From Parapedobacter lycopersici (GTDB lineage: Bacteria > Bacteroidota > Bacteroidia > Sphingobacteriales > Sphingobacteriaceae), in NCBI RefSeq assembly GCF_024643285.1, contig NZ_JAMSLW010000005.1:337062-401061 (forward strand): a stretch of DNA of 64,000 nt. The letters are read 5' to 3'. The notes under the pieces are model-generated. The model ran no database searches. It saw nothing but the letters and a program-made list of their open reading frames with translations, and was not told where the DNA came from. Positions 18,905-27,822 of the stretch are shown piece by piece; the first letter of the stretch is position 1; each line of letters starts with the position of its first letter. Both the position numbers and the translations under genes were made by a program.

Positions 18905-18912
18905 CATTTTTG
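18905..18912 (+). promoter_or_regulatory. Candidate -7 element of the rsgA promoter
   Basis: CATTTTTG matches seven of eight positions of TAnnTTTG. It ends 4 bp before an ATG (18917) that opens a 13-codon frame overlapping rsgA, so the transcript might start at or very near that ATG. No -33 box was recognised. Confidence 0.35.
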
Positions 18913-18916
18913 TCGT

Positions 18917-18958
18917 ATGGCAAAATCCACGGCATATTACCCCTTCGCGGCACCATGA
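18917..18958 (+). CDS. Possible 13-residue leader peptide overlapping rsgA
   Basis: An ATG at 18917 opens a frame encoding MAKSTAYYPFAAP, and its TGA stop (18956-18958) overlaps the rsgA ATG (18955) as ATGA, the usual layout for translational coupling. It sits 4 bp after a near-consensus -7 element. Coding is unproven: such short frames arise by chance, and rsgA could be translated directly. Confidence 0.3.
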   Translation: MAKSTAYYPFAAP

Positions 18959-19875
18959 AAGGCTTGGTTACCAAATCCACGGGAAGCTGGTATGATGTGC
19001 TGGCAGAAGACGGCAGCGTTTACCAGTGCCGGATTAAGGGAAAATTCCGGACCAGGGACATCAAAACCACCAATCCGGTGGCGGTGGGCGACCGGGTAAC
19101 CATTGTGCCCGAGCCGGAACAGTCAACCGCCGTGATCACCCAGCTGCACGACCGCGAGAATTACATGATCCGCAAGTCGGTGAACCTTTCCAAGCAGGCG
19201 CAGATTATTGCGGCCAATATAGACCAGGCCCTGCTCGTCGTAACCCTGGCCTCGCCATTTACCTCGCTGGGGTTTATCGACCGCTTTCTGGTAACCGCTG
19301 AGGCTTATGCGATTCCGGCGGGGTTAATTTTCAATAAGCTGGACCTGTTCAGCGCGGAAGGCCTTGATGTGCTGCACGAATATGAAGCCATTTACACCGC
19401 CATCGGCTATTCCTGTTACGAGACATCGGCACTCGAAGGCACCAACCTGGAAATCATCAAGCAGGTGCTCAAGGATAAAACGACATTGATATCCGGCCAT
19501 TCGGGGGTGGGGAAATCCACCCTGATCAACGCACTTAATCCTGCGGCCGGCCAGCGTACCGCCGATATATCGGATTGGTCGGATAAGGGCCGGCATACGA
19601 CCACCTTTGCTGAAATGATTCCGCTGCCCTTCGGCGGGCAGCTGATCGACACGCCGGGAATCCGCGAATTAGGTATCATTGATATCGAACAACAGGAACT
19701 CGGCCACTTCTTTCCGGAAATGCGGGAATTGATGAACGACTGCCGTTTTAACGATTGCCGGCACATCAATGAACCGGGCTGCGCCGTACTGGCGGCGCTG
19801 GAAGAAGGACATATTGCACCCAGCCGTTATGAAAGTTACCTGAGTATTTACCATAAGCATGATACCCGGGGATAG
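18955..19875 (+). CDS. rsgA: Ribosome small subunit GTPase RsgA
   Basis: A 306-residue circularly permuted GTPase that checks late 30S subunit maturation. An N-terminal OB-fold (MKGLVTKSTGSWYDV) is followed by the GTPase motifs in permuted order: NKLD (G4) near residue 124, SGHSGVGKSTLIN (G1) near 180 and DTPGIRELG (G3) near 228. The C-terminal zinc site is CRFNDCRHINEPGC. The start at 18955 fits family N-termini; a TTG 45 bp upstream would add unrelated residues. The gene is followed by purine nucleoside phosphorylase after 24 bp. Confidence 0.95.
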   Translation: MKGLVTKSTGSWYDVLAEDGSVYQCRIKGKFRTRDIKTTNPVAVGDRVTIVPEPEQSTAVITQLHDRENYMIRKSVNLSKQAQIIAANIDQALLVVTLASPFTSLGFIDRFLVTAEAYAIPAGLIFNKLDLFSAEGLDVLHEYEAIYTAIGYSCYETSALEGTNLEIIKQVLKDKTTLISGHSGVGKSTLINALNPAAGQRTADISDWSDKGRHTTTFAEMIPLPFGGQLIDTPGIRELGIIDIEQQELGHFFPEMRELMNDCRFNDCRHINEPGCAVLAALEEGHIAPSRYESYLSIYHKHDTRG

Positions 19876-19899
19876 GCACGTTTATACAACACTTCCGGT

Positions 19900-20715
19900 A
19901 TGTACCATTTAGTAGAAGAAACCACGGCATTTATCCGGCAGCGGATCGCCGATTTTGAGCCCGAATCCGGGATTATTCTGGGCACAGGCCTGGGCAGGCT
20001 GGTCGACGAGATCGACATCAGCCACCGGCTGATGTATTCCAACATTCCTAATTTCCCCATTTCCACCGTGGAATTCCATACCGGCCGGCTGATTTTCGGC
20101 ACACTCAACGGCCGCCGGGTAGTAGCCATGCAGGGACGTCTCCACTATTACGAGGGCTACAGCATGCAGCAGATCACGTTCCCGGTCCGGGTCATGAAAG
20201 CGCTGGGCATCCGGAAACTGTTTGTGTCGAACGCGTCCGGCTCGCTTAATCCCGCGATTCTAAAGGGCGACCTGGCGATTATTGATGATCACATCAACCT
20301 GCTGCCCGACAACCCGCTCCGAGGAAGTAATGACGAGCGGTTCGGTCCCCGTTTTCCCGATATGAGCCGGCCCTATTCGCCGGCGCTTATTGACCAGGGG
20401 CTGGCCATCGCCCGGCAGCACCAGCTGCGCGTACACCGGGCGGTTTATGTTGCTACTCCCGGACCCAACCTGGAAACACGGGCCGAATACCGTTACATGC
20501 GGCTGATCGGGGGCGATGTTGTGGGGATGAGTACCGTTCCCGAGGTGATTGTGGCCAATCATATGCAGTTGCCCGTTTTCGCCATCTCCGTCGTTACCGA
20601 TGAGGGCTTCCATGAAACCCTCCAGCCGGTATCACTGGCGGAAATTGTGGAAGTGGCGGCCGCAGCCGAACCGAAGATGACACTAATATTGAAAGAATTG
20701 GTAGCTTTGCAGTGA
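19900..20715 (+). CDS. Purine-nucleoside phosphorylase (trimeric type)
   Basis: A 271-residue class I purine nucleoside phosphorylase for purine salvage, splitting (deoxy)inosine and guanosine with phosphate. Motifs are ILGTGLGRL near 27, GRLHYYEGYSMQQITFPVRVMK cut at positions 81-102, VSNASGSLNP near 111, GPNLETRAEYR near 188 and GGDVVGMSTVPEV near 204. Length is normal. It follows rsgA by 24 bp and its TGA stop overlaps the porin ATG by one base. Confidence 0.93.
   Translation: MYHLVEETTAFIRQRIADFEPESGIILGTGLGRLVDEIDISHRLMYSNIPNFPISTVEFHTGRLIFGTLNGRRVVAMQGRLHYYEGYSMQQITFPVRVMKALGIRKLFVSNASGSLNPAILKGDLAIIDDHINLLPDNPLRGSNDERFGPRFPDMSRPYSPALIDQGLAIARQHQLRVHRAVYVATPGPNLETRAEYRYMRLIGGDVVGMSTVPEVIVANHMQLPVFAISVVTDEGFHETLQPVSLAEIVEVAAAAEPKMTLILKELVALQ
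20702..20709 (+). promoter_or_regulatory. Perfect -7 motif inside the last codons of the phosphorylase gene
   Basis: TAGCTTTG is a perfect TAnnTTTG and ends 5 bp before the porin ATG (20715). It may give the porin its own, nearly leaderless transcript, but it lies within codons (GTA GCT TTG) and has no clear -33 partner, so it may be chance. Confidence 0.3.
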
Positions 20716-22706
20716 TGAAATCAGTCCGCAGTGTCCTACTGTTTCTGGGTTTTTTTTTCGCAGCCGTGACGCTGCTGCACGCTCAGGTAGAAGAAGAGTG
20801 GAGCAGTGCCCTGGATTCCGCACGGGCTGCTGAGGATAATAAGGAAGATAGCGTCATCTATTCCGCGCGGTACGTGCGTTATACTACGCTGGCCATGATG
20901 AACCGGGGGACATACACCTACCAGATTGATACACTCCATAAAAATTTCCAATACTACAATCCGCAGAATCAGCCGAGAAACCCGAGCATTAACCTGGGCA
21001 GTTATGGCCTGGCCACGCGCGACCTGCTTTTCGTACCCGATAAAGCCATCGGCTTCCAGCCGGGTTTCCACAGCCTGGAGCGGTTCCTTTATCAGCCCGA
21101 CTCTGTAAAATACTACCGGGCACGGGCGCCCTTCTCGGAACTGTATAATGTCGGTTTCTTTTTTGACGACCAGGTTTTACGGGCAAAGGTCACCCAGAAC
21201 ATCAACCCGTCGCTCAATGTCGGGGGCGAGTTCCATGCCACCCGGGCCGATGGCTATTACGCCAACCAGCGGTACAACGACCTGAAATCGGCCCTGTTTG
21301 CCTGGTATGAATCACCGGGCCACCGCTATAATTTATTGGCCAATGCCGTATTTAACCGGCTGATGTCTACGGAAAACGGCTCGATCCTCAAAGACACGAT
21401 ATTCCGCAACGGCGAACGCCCTTCCAGCGATGACGAGTCGACACGGCTGCGGGCTACGCGTGATGAGCGGCCACGGCATACCTGGCGCGACCAGAACATT
21501 TTTATCCGGCAGAGCCTGTTTGTGGGGCGGCTGGACACCATCAATGCCGGCGAACCCGAACAGCAGATACTGCCAACCAACAGCATGTGGCACAGCTTCC
21601 GCCTGCGTTCACGCAGTTTTGAATTTTATAAAAACGAGGAAGATGTTTACGGTGCCTTTCCGTTTGGCGAAAGCGTGTTGACACAGGATACCACGCGGCT
21701 GACTACCATTACCAACGATTTTGGCTACCGCTTTTACCTGCGGGGCAGCTCGCTGTCGTTCGTTAAAAACGAGATCCGGCTCGATGTGGGCTACCGGCAC
21801 GACATGCACTGGTACCGGGACCGTGGTTACAGCGCTTTTTTGCAGAACAGCACACTGAAGGCGGGTATCGGCTACCGGTTCAGTGACCGTGTGAGCGTTA
21901 CCGGCGACCTGAACCAGATTGTACAGGGGCAGAATTTCGGTGATTACCTGTATGAGGCGGAAGCCGATTTTCTGCTGAGCAAAACCATCGGACGGATAAA
22001 GCTGGGCGCTTATACCCAGAATAAATCGCCGGAACGGGTTTATGAGCGGGTGAATTACACCTACCACCAGTGGGACCGCAGCTTTGAAAAAACAAAGACC
22101 ACCAGTTTCTCCTTTGCCTATGAAAACGATGCGATCGGTTTTTCGGGCAAGGCTGCGTATTTTTTGATTGCTAATCACCTCTACTTCCAGGAAGTGACCA
22201 ATGAGGCAAATGACCCCCGGCTGTTCCGTGTCATTGAACCCGCGCAGCTGGACAACAGCATCAACCTATTACAGCTATCCGTGGGACAGAACTTCCGCTT
22301 TGGCGGCTTTCATTTTGATAACTACGCGGTGTACCAGAAATCGGACTATAATGCGGTGCTTGCCATCCCTGAGCTGTATACCTGGCATAGCTTTTACTAC
22401 AACGGCAAGCTGTACAAGGTAGTCGATTTCAACCTGGGCTTTGATGTGCGGTTCAACACACCGTTCCGTACCCCGTCGTACGCTATTAACGTCGGACAGT
22501 TTTACAATGATAACGTAGGGATTGAGTTTTCCACCTATCCCATTGTCGATGTCTGGGCGACGGCTACACTCAAGCGGGCCAACCTGTTCCTCAGTTATAA
22601 TTTTGCCAATCAGAACGTCTGGCCGGTAGGTTATTATACCGTGCGCCGGTACCCGATGAACAACGCCAACCTGCGGGTGGGGATTTCATGGAAATTTTAC
22701 GATTAA
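20715..22706 (+). CDS. Putative outer-membrane porin (Bacteroidota type)
   Basis: A roughly 663-residue protein with a signal peptide (residues 1-24, ending LLHAQ) and a long series of alternating hydrophobic/aromatic strands typical of a beta-barrel, ending with the aromatic GISWKFYD. It matches the family annotated 'putative porin' in Bacteroidota, which has no proven substrate. Stretches such as FVPDKAIGFQPGFHSLERF and FSELYNVGFFFDDQ near the start are characteristic. It is translationally linked to purine nucleoside phosphorylase by a TGATG overlap, which hints at nucleoside uptake only by association. Confidence 0.8.
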   Translation: MKSVRSVLLFLGFFFAAVTLLHAQVEEEWSSALDSARAAEDNKEDSVIYSARYVRYTTLAMMNRGTYTYQIDTLHKNFQYYNPQNQPRNPSINLGSYGLATRDLLFVPDKAIGFQPGFHSLERFLYQPDSVKYYRARAPFSELYNVGFFFDDQVLRAKVTQNINPSLNVGGEFHATRADGYYANQRYNDLKSALFAWYESPGHRYNLLANAVFNRLMSTENGSILKDTIFRNGERPSSDDESTRLRATRDERPRHTWRDQNIFIRQSLFVGRLDTINAGEPEQQILPTNSMWHSFRLRSRSFEFYKNEEDVYGAFPFGESVLTQDTTRLTTITNDFGYRFYLRGSSLSFVKNEIRLDVGYRHDMHWYRDRGYSAFLQNSTLKAGIGYRFSDRVSVTGDLNQIVQGQNFGDYLYEAEADFLLSKTIGRIKLGAYTQNKSPERVYERVNYTYHQWDRSFEKTKTTSFSFAYENDAIGFSGKAAYFLIANHLYFQEVTNEANDPRLFRVIEPAQLDNSINLLQLSVGQNFRFGGFHFDNYAVYQKSDYNAVLAIPELYTWHSFYYNGKLYKVVDFNLGFDVRFNTPFRTPSYAINVGQFYNDNVGIEFSTYPIVDVWATATLKRANLFLSYNFANQNVWPVGYYTVRRYPMNNANLRVGISWKFYD

Positions 22707-22768
22707 TGCAAGTGTACTGCGGTTTCGTTTCCGGTGTGTTTAAACCGGAGAGAACAGGAAGCTTGGGA

Positions 22769-23233
22769 TTACGACCGATAGTCAGCCGGTACAAGCTCCC
22801 CTTTTTCGTTTCGGAGATGGGTTTCAGCTCCCGGCACGATATCCGTATTCTGTGCCGACACACATAGCCAGTGATCGCCGTGTTTCCGCACCACAAATAA
22901 GAACAGGTTATTCCGTATACCTGCCGCTGCCTGTGCTTTGGGCGTTTGGCCCGTAAGTCGCATCCGGGCATGGACCACCGCATGGCTATCGCCCAAAGGC
23001 TTTGTCTTGACCCGGCCGGTTTTCAGGGTCGATTCGTTGAAGATGATCCGTAAACCATAATCATGCGCTTTTTGGATGTCCGCCCGGTTTTCCCACCAGA
23101 TGCCCACCACGTTAATGAAATCGGCTTCTTCCTCAAATAATGAGGCAAGCCAGTCCGCACGCCTGGCATTCCAGGCTTCGGTGAACAGCCTGGGGATGTC
23201 TTCGGGGGTTGTGGCTTGCGTGAGTTGATCCAT
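22769..23233 (-). CDS. SnoaL-like / DUF4440 family protein
   Basis: A 154-residue protein with the cone-shaped SnoaL-like fold pattern: an N-terminal helix pair (PEDIPRLFTEAWNARRADWLASLF), strands with INVVGIWWENRADIQKAH, and a hydrophobic C-terminal sheet ending LCVSAQNTDIVPGAE. It belongs to the SgcJ/EcaC group of proteins with undefined substrates. It lies 11 bp after the TfoX-like gene on the same strand, convergent with the porin. A small CCGGT/ACCGG hairpin separates the convergent ends. Confidence 0.75.
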   Translation of the reverse strand: MDQLTQATTPEDIPRLFTEAWNARRADWLASLFEEEADFINVVGIWWENRADIQKAHDYGLRIIFNESTLKTGRVKTKPLGDSHAVVHARMRLTGQTPKAQAAAGIRNNLFLFVVRKHGDHWLCVSAQNTDIVPGAETHLRNEKGELVPADYRS

Positions 23234-23244
23234 TTGCTGGCCCT

Positions 23245-23592
23245 TTACCGGTGACGCTTGGATACTTTAGCCCGGTCATTAAATGACAGGCAACACTCCA
23301 GCCAATACGCAAAGTCATCTGCCCGGCTGTATCCTTCGGGACTGATATAACAATATCCGTTCAGCGTCTTCCCTTTCATTACCATCGGATGGTAACCCGG
23401 GCGTTTGGAGACCGTCGCCAGGTCGGCCGGATCAAAACGGCACATCAGGTTATTGCTGCTTACATTAACGCACATTTTTCCATTAACGAGGAACGCCAAC
23501 CCGCCAAACATTTTCTTTTCTTCAAGAACGAGGCCGGGGATACCTGTCAGATATGCCCTTACTTTTTCTGCTAATGCGGTATCGTATGCCAT
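23245..23592 (-). CDS. TfoX/Sxy N-terminal domain protein
   Basis: A 115-residue protein matching the TfoX N-terminal domain: MAYDTALAEKVRAYL at the start, then EEKKMFGGLAFLVNGKMCVNV near 25, the family hallmark MFGG. In gammaproteobacteria TfoX promotes competence, but free-standing domains in Bacteroidota have no known role. It is the first gene of a pair with the DUF4440 protein 11 bp downstream, and follows the oxidase gene on the same strand. Confidence 0.85.
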   Translation of the reverse strand: MAYDTALAEKVRAYLTGIPGLVLEEKKMFGGLAFLVNGKMCVNVSSNNLMCRFDPADLATVSKRPGYHPMVMKGKTLNGYCYISPEGYSRADDFAYWLECCLSFNDRAKVSKRHR

Positions 23593-23655
23593 GCTTAACT
23601 ATAATAACATAAAGGTGGATATTTTTACCGCATTCTCCAAACGGGTTGCGCCACG

Positions 23656-25542
23656 CTATGTTTCATTGGCCTGGCCCTCCCGCTGCCGGGCGGCCTCCCA
23701 TTCCCGCTGGTACCGTTCCCCCTCCGGGTTGCCATCGAAATCGTGCGGTAGGTTGGATTCCATGGTCTGAGAAAAGGGGACCGTCTGGCAGATAAAGTCC
23801 GCATCATGCCCGGGTTTGCTGTAGTCATATGGCCAGCGGTAAACCGTGGGCAACTCTGCCGGCCAGTTTCCGTGGATATGCTCCACGGGGGTGGTCCACT
23901 CCAGCGTATTGGCCTGCCAGGGGTTCTGCCCGACCTTCTTTCCGTAAAATGCGGAATAAATGTAATTGAACAGAAAGGCTACCTGCGCGAAACCGGCGAT
24001 GATGGCCGACCAGGAAATGAACACATTCACCGACAGCCAGTGTTCCATGGACGGAAATTCCGTAAAGGCATAGTACCGCCGGGGGACACCATCGATCCCC
24101 ATGAAGTGCATCGGGAAAAACACGAAGTAGGCGCAGACAAACGTTACCCAGAAATGCAGGTAACCAAGTTTTTCATCCATCATTCGCCCATACATCTTCG
24201 GAAACCAATGATAAACACCGGCAAGCATGCCGAAAACAGAGGCCGATCCCATAACCAGGTGGAAATGCGCAACAACAAAATACGTGTCGTGCAGGCCGAT
24301 ATCCAGGGTGGAATTACCCAGGTAGATACCCGTCAATCCGCCGGAAATCAGGAAGGACACGAAGCCGAGGGCGAACAGCAGCGGGGGCGTAAACCGGATG
24401 CTTCCCCGCCAGAGCGTTGCCAGGTAGTTGAACGTCTTGATGGCTGAGGGCACGGCGATGATCAGGGTGGTTACCATGAACACGCCCCCAAGGAACGGAT
24501 TCATCCCCGACACGAACATGTGGTGGCCCCATACCAAAAACGACAGCACGACAATACCCATGAGGGAATACACCATGGCGTGGTACCCGAAGATCGGTTT
24601 CCGGGAGTGAACGGACATCACCTCCGAAACAATGCCGAAGGCAGGCAGGATCGCGATGTAAACCTCCGGGTGGCCCAGGAACCAGAAGAGGTGCTCCCAT
24701 AGGATGGGGTTACCCCCTTCGTTGGGCAGGATCTTCCCCTGGATAACCAGGTCGCTGAGGTAAAAGCTGGTCCCGAAGCTGCGGTCGAAAATCAGCAGGA
24801 CCAGGCCTGCCACCAGCACCGGGAAGGTGAGCAGGCCCAGCACAGCGGTCAGGAAAAGCCCCCATACCGTTAACGGCATTTTCCAGAAATCCATTCCGCG
24901 CGTCCGGAGGTTGAGTACGGTGCTGATGTAGTTGATGGAGCCCAGCACCGATGAAGCTACAAATAGAATGACGCTGGCCAACCACAGCGTCATGCCCAGC
25001 CCGGAACCCGGGATGGCGCGTGGGACGGCCGAAAGCGGCGGATAGACGGTCCACCCTGCGCTGGCCGGGCCCGTTTCGATGAAGAGGGACGACATCAGCA
25101 CCACGCACGACGCAAAAAAGAACCAGTACGAAAGCATATTCATAAATGGGGAAGCCATATCCCGTGCACCAACCTGCAACGGAATAAGCAGGTTGGCAAA
25201 AGTGCCGCTCAGTCCGGCAGTAAGTACAAAAAACACCATAATGGTGCCGTGTATCGTAATCAGCGCGAGGTAGAAGTCGGGGTTGATCCGACCACCCTCG
25301 GCCCATTTCCCGAGGAACAACTCCAGTATGGGAAATTCCCGGTCCGGCCAGCCGAGCTGGATGCGGAACAGAATGGAAAGCAGCAAGGCCACAAACGCCA
25401 TGGTGATGGACGTAACCAGGAACTGCTTGGCGATCATTTTGTGGTCGGTGCTGAAAATATACCGGGAAACGAAACTTTCCCGGTGATGGCCGGCGTGCCG
25501 GTCGTGGGTACCGTCGGTATCCGAAAGAACTAATGTTGCCAT
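23656..25542 (-). CDS. ctaD: Cytochrome c oxidase subunit I (aa3 type)
   Basis: A heme-copper oxidase subunit I of about 628 residues with twelve or more membrane helices. It reduces oxygen at the inner membrane. Ligands are intact: TIHGTIMVFF (low-spin heme His), WFLGHPEVYIAILPAFG (CuB His and cross-linked Tyr), WGHHMFVSGM (two CuB His) and DTYFVVAHFHLVMG (heme His pair). I chose the ATG at 25542 (MATLVLSDTD), as in Bacteroidota homologues; an alternative at 25563 adds seven residues. No subunit II, III or assembly gene is nearby, so it is an orphan here. It faces an FNR-like regulator, which suggests oxygen-dependent control. Confidence 0.93.
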   Translation of the reverse strand: MATLVLSDTDGTHDRHAGHHRESFVSRYIFSTDHKMIAKQFLVTSITMAFVALLLSILFRIQLGWPDREFPILELFLGKWAEGGRINPDFYLALITIHGTIMVFFVLTAGLSGTFANLLIPLQVGARDMASPFMNMLSYWFFFASCVVLMSSLFIETGPASAGWTVYPPLSAVPRAIPGSGLGMTLWLASVILFVASSVLGSINYISTVLNLRTRGMDFWKMPLTVWGLFLTAVLGLLTFPVLVAGLVLLIFDRSFGTSFYLSDLVIQGKILPNEGGNPILWEHLFWFLGHPEVYIAILPAFGIVSEVMSVHSRKPIFGYHAMVYSLMGIVVLSFLVWGHHMFVSGMNPFLGGVFMVTTLIIAVPSAIKTFNYLATLWRGSIRFTPPLLFALGFVSFLISGGLTGIYLGNSTLDIGLHDTYFVVAHFHLVMGSASVFGMLAGVYHWFPKMYGRMMDEKLGYLHFWVTFVCAYFVFFPMHFMGIDGVPRRYYAFTEFPSMEHWLSVNVFISWSAIIAGFAQVAFLFNYIYSAFYGKKVGQNPWQANTLEWTTPVEHIHGNWPAELPTVYRWPYDYSKPGHDADFICQTVPFSQTMESNLPHDFDGNPEGERYQREWEAARQREGQANET

Positions 25543-25798
25543 GGTATCGAATTTAACGTTCACGAATGGACGGAAGTCGTCGCAGGTTCCCGGAGACCTT
25601 CTGCTCCGCTGTGGCCAGGGTCATAGGGTGATTCCCGGGCTTCCACGGGTAAAATTATAAAAAACATTTTATATTGTATAAATAATATAAAACACCATTT
25701 ATTGTTTAATAAAATTTATTTATTTATTGTTTATGCAATATTTATTGAAATAGGATCGCGGCGATTTATCCCGCGGAATTTTCGTACTATTGCGGTAT
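25543..25798. promoter_or_regulatory. Divergent ctaD / FNR-like gene control region
   Basis: This interval is GC-rich next to ctaD and extremely AT-rich in the middle. It holds a perfect inverted repeat TTTTATATT-N8-AATATAAAA (25667-25692) and a smaller one, TATTG-N6-CAATA (25725-25740). Neither fits the canonical FNR site TTGAT-N4-ATCAA. TACTATTG (25785-25792), seven of eight to TAnnTTTG, ends 6 bp before the regulator ATG. Operator function is inferred from symmetry and position only, and AT-rich DNA yields such repeats by chance. Confidence 0.4.
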
Positions 25799-26494
25799 AT
25801 GAAGCGAAAACACCCTTCGTGTAACCTCAGCGACTGCATCCTTTGCCGGCTCTGCCTGCCCGACTGGATTCCGGCAGTGGAGCTCAACCGGAAGGTCATC
25901 CTGCTCCGGAAAGGGCAGCAGGCTTTTACCGAAGGCGATGTGGTGAAGGGTATTTATTTCATCTACTCCGGCGTGATGAAAGTCCACCAACGCTGGGACC
26001 AGGAGAAGGAGCTGATTGTGCGGTTTGCACGCCGCGGCGATATGGTGGGCCACCTGGGGTTGGGCAAGGAGGCGCGCTACCCGGTTTCGGCGACAGCCCT
26101 TGAACCCACGAGTGTGTGCTACCTGGAAATGCCTTTCTTTGAAAGCACTTTAAAAGTAAACCCCGAGCTTACCTATGCGCTGATGCGCTTTCTGGCCAAC
26201 GACCTGCAGGAAGCACACCGGGCCATGCGTAACCTGGCGCATATGCCCGTTAAGCCTCGCATTGCACAGGCATTGCTAACCCTCAAAAACCAATTCGGCA
26301 CCAATGAAGCCGGCTTTCTGGACTTCGCCATTACCCGGCAGGATATCGCATCCTTCGCCGGGACAACCTATGAAACCCTTTTTAAGGTATTGAATGAACT
26401 CAACGCAGGGGGACTTATCCAGCTGGATGGTAGGGATATCGCCATCCGTGATGAGGTGGGGCTTGCGACCATCGTTGATCCGGGCGATCGATAG
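25799..26494 (+). CDS. Crp/FNR family regulator with four N-terminal cysteines
   Basis: A 231-residue regulator with a cyclic-nucleotide-binding-like sensor domain, a dimerisation helix (ELTYALMRFLANDLQEAH) and a C-terminal winged helix whose recognition segment is DFAITRQDIASFAGTTYETLFKVLNEL. Before the sensor domain is a cysteine cluster at positions 8, 13, 16 and 19, with a further Cys at 107. E. coli FNR binds an oxygen-sensitive [4Fe-4S] cluster with three N-terminal cysteines plus one internal, so an iron-sulfur or redox sensor is likely. It is divergent from the orphan oxidase gene, its probable target. I used the ATG at 25799; a TTG 9 bp earlier is possible. Confidence 0.85.
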   Translation: MKRKHPSCNLSDCILCRLCLPDWIPAVELNRKVILLRKGQQAFTEGDVVKGIYFIYSGVMKVHQRWDQEKELIVRFARRGDMVGHLGLGKEARYPVSATALEPTSVCYLEMPFFESTLKVNPELTYALMRFLANDLQEAHRAMRNLAHMPVKPRIAQALLTLKNQFGTNEAGFLDFAITRQDIASFAGTTYETLFKVLNELNAGGLIQLDGRDIAIRDEVGLATIVDPGDR

Positions 26495-26641
26495 TGCCTG
26501 TTTGATGTTAGCTGTTAAATTCGACATTTGAGATGCTATGGGTATTTATTCGAATGTCGCAATGATGTTTTTCGAGACCCTGACATCGCCAATCCATAAA
26601 CCAATTGATTGCAAATACACAAAGGCACAGCCAGACAGCGA

Positions 26642-27148
26642 ATGAAAGAGATTATTGAACTTTCAGACCGGGAAATAACCCTTGGCAGAAATGAGTTTCT
26701 GAAGGTAAAGGACAGCGTTGATACCAATGTATATTATGTGGAGCGCGGGAGTCTGCGGATTTTTGTGTTGGACGATTATGAAGAACGGATAATCCGATTT
26801 GGTTACAGCGGAAATTTAATTGTTTCGCTGGACTCATTTTTGACAGGCAAACCCTCAAACCTATATATACAAGCGATTAAAAGGACGGTAGTAAAAGCGA
26901 TTACTAAGCAACAGATTGACCGTTTTTTGGAAACTGGAAGAAACGGAGATTTGTGGATTAACATCTTGGAAGACCTGGTTCTTCAACAAATGGAACGTGA
27001 AATTGACATTCTGACAAATTCTCCAAAAGAGAGATATGAACGGGTTTTAAAGAGAAGTCCGCAGCTTTTTCAGGAAATTCCCAATAAGTATATTGCTAAT
27101 TATTTAAGAATGAGTGCTGAAACCTTATCGCGGCTAAAAAAGTCTTGA
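26642..27148 (+). CDS. Crp/FNR family transcriptional regulator (no cysteine cluster)
   Basis: A 168-residue member with a cyclic-nucleotide-binding-like domain (YYVERGSLRIFVLDDYEERIIRFG cut at residues 31-54) and a short C-terminal helix-turn-helix, IPNKYIANYLRMSAETLSRLKK, typical of Bacteroidota members. There is no cysteine cluster. The start at 26642 (MKEIIELSDRE) is preferred over one 33 bp upstream. It and the next gene are markedly AT-richer than the neighbouring oxidase and FNR genes, suggesting recent acquisition. Effector and targets are unknown. Confidence 0.8.
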   Translation: MKEIIELSDREITLGRNEFLKVKDSVDTNVYYVERGSLRIFVLDDYEERIIRFGYSGNLIVSLDSFLTGKPSNLYIQAIKRTVVKAITKQQIDRFLETGRNGDLWINILEDLVLQQMEREIDILTNSPKERYERVLKRSPQLFQEIPNKYIANYLRMSAETLSRLKKS

Positions 27149-27200
27149 CTTCAATCAAGATTTATATAAAATGCTTTTTTGAGCTTTGCATAAAAATGAC

Positions 27201-27755
27201 ATGATGCAAACAGCGGACTTAATACAGGCACTTCTAGCGCAGACCAAACACGCAATTAATCAAGCAGAAAAACTGAAGACCTATGATCTGGATGCTTTGA
27301 CCTGGAGAGAAAATGAAACGTCGTGGAATATGCTGGAATGTCTGGAACATCTGAATCTGTATGGCGAGTTTTACCTGCCACAGATAGAAAACAAAATTAA
27401 GCATTCGAAGACCAAGCCCGAAAGGGATTTCAAAAGCGGCGTTTTAGGCGGATACTTCGCAAAAAGTATGTTGCCAAAGGAGAAGCTGAATAAGATGAAG
27501 ACTTTTAAAGATAAAAATCCGCTAAACGCGGATATTGGCAAAGCGGTCATTGATAAATTTATTGAACAACAAATCAAGTTATTGGATTTATTAAACCAAT
27601 CAAGAAAAGTGAATTTGGGCCAAGTAAAAATTCAGACTTCGATTTCGAGTTTAATAAGACTGAAATTGGGGGATACGTTTCAATTTTTTGTAAATCATAT
27701 TATCAGGCATTTAAAACAGATTGACAACATACAGGGAGCAATGAAAAATGCCTGA
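27201..27755 (+). CDS. DinB family protein
   Basis: A protein of about 184 residues with the DinB/YfiT four-helix-bundle pattern and the three metal-type histidines expected: LECLEHLNLYGEFYLPQIE near 50 and FVNHIIRHLKQIDNI near the end. DinB-like proteins are metal-dependent thiol transferases or of unknown role; the substrate is unknown here. Starts are possible at 27201 or 27204; GAGCTTTG (27181-27188), seven of eight to the -7 consensus, precedes them. It is AT-rich like the regulator upstream and may have been acquired with it. Confidence 0.8.
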   Translation: MMQTADLIQALLAQTKHAINQAEKLKTYDLDALTWRENETSWNMLECLEHLNLYGEFYLPQIENKIKHSKTKPERDFKSGVLGGYFAKSMLPKEKLNKMKTFKDKNPLNADIGKAVIDKFIEQQIKLLDLLNQSRKVNLGQVKIQTSISSLIRLKLGDTFQFFVNHIIRHLKQIDNIQGAMKNA

Positions 27756-27822
27756 CTGTTCTCCCTTTTAATTTCACCGATACCCGAAGGTAGAGTGCAA
27801 AGGGCCGATAGGTTTATAAACG

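Noticed and set aside
25843..26103. Alternative frame within the FNR-like gene
   Set aside because: Shadow of the real gene; Pro/Gly/Arg-rich with no motif.
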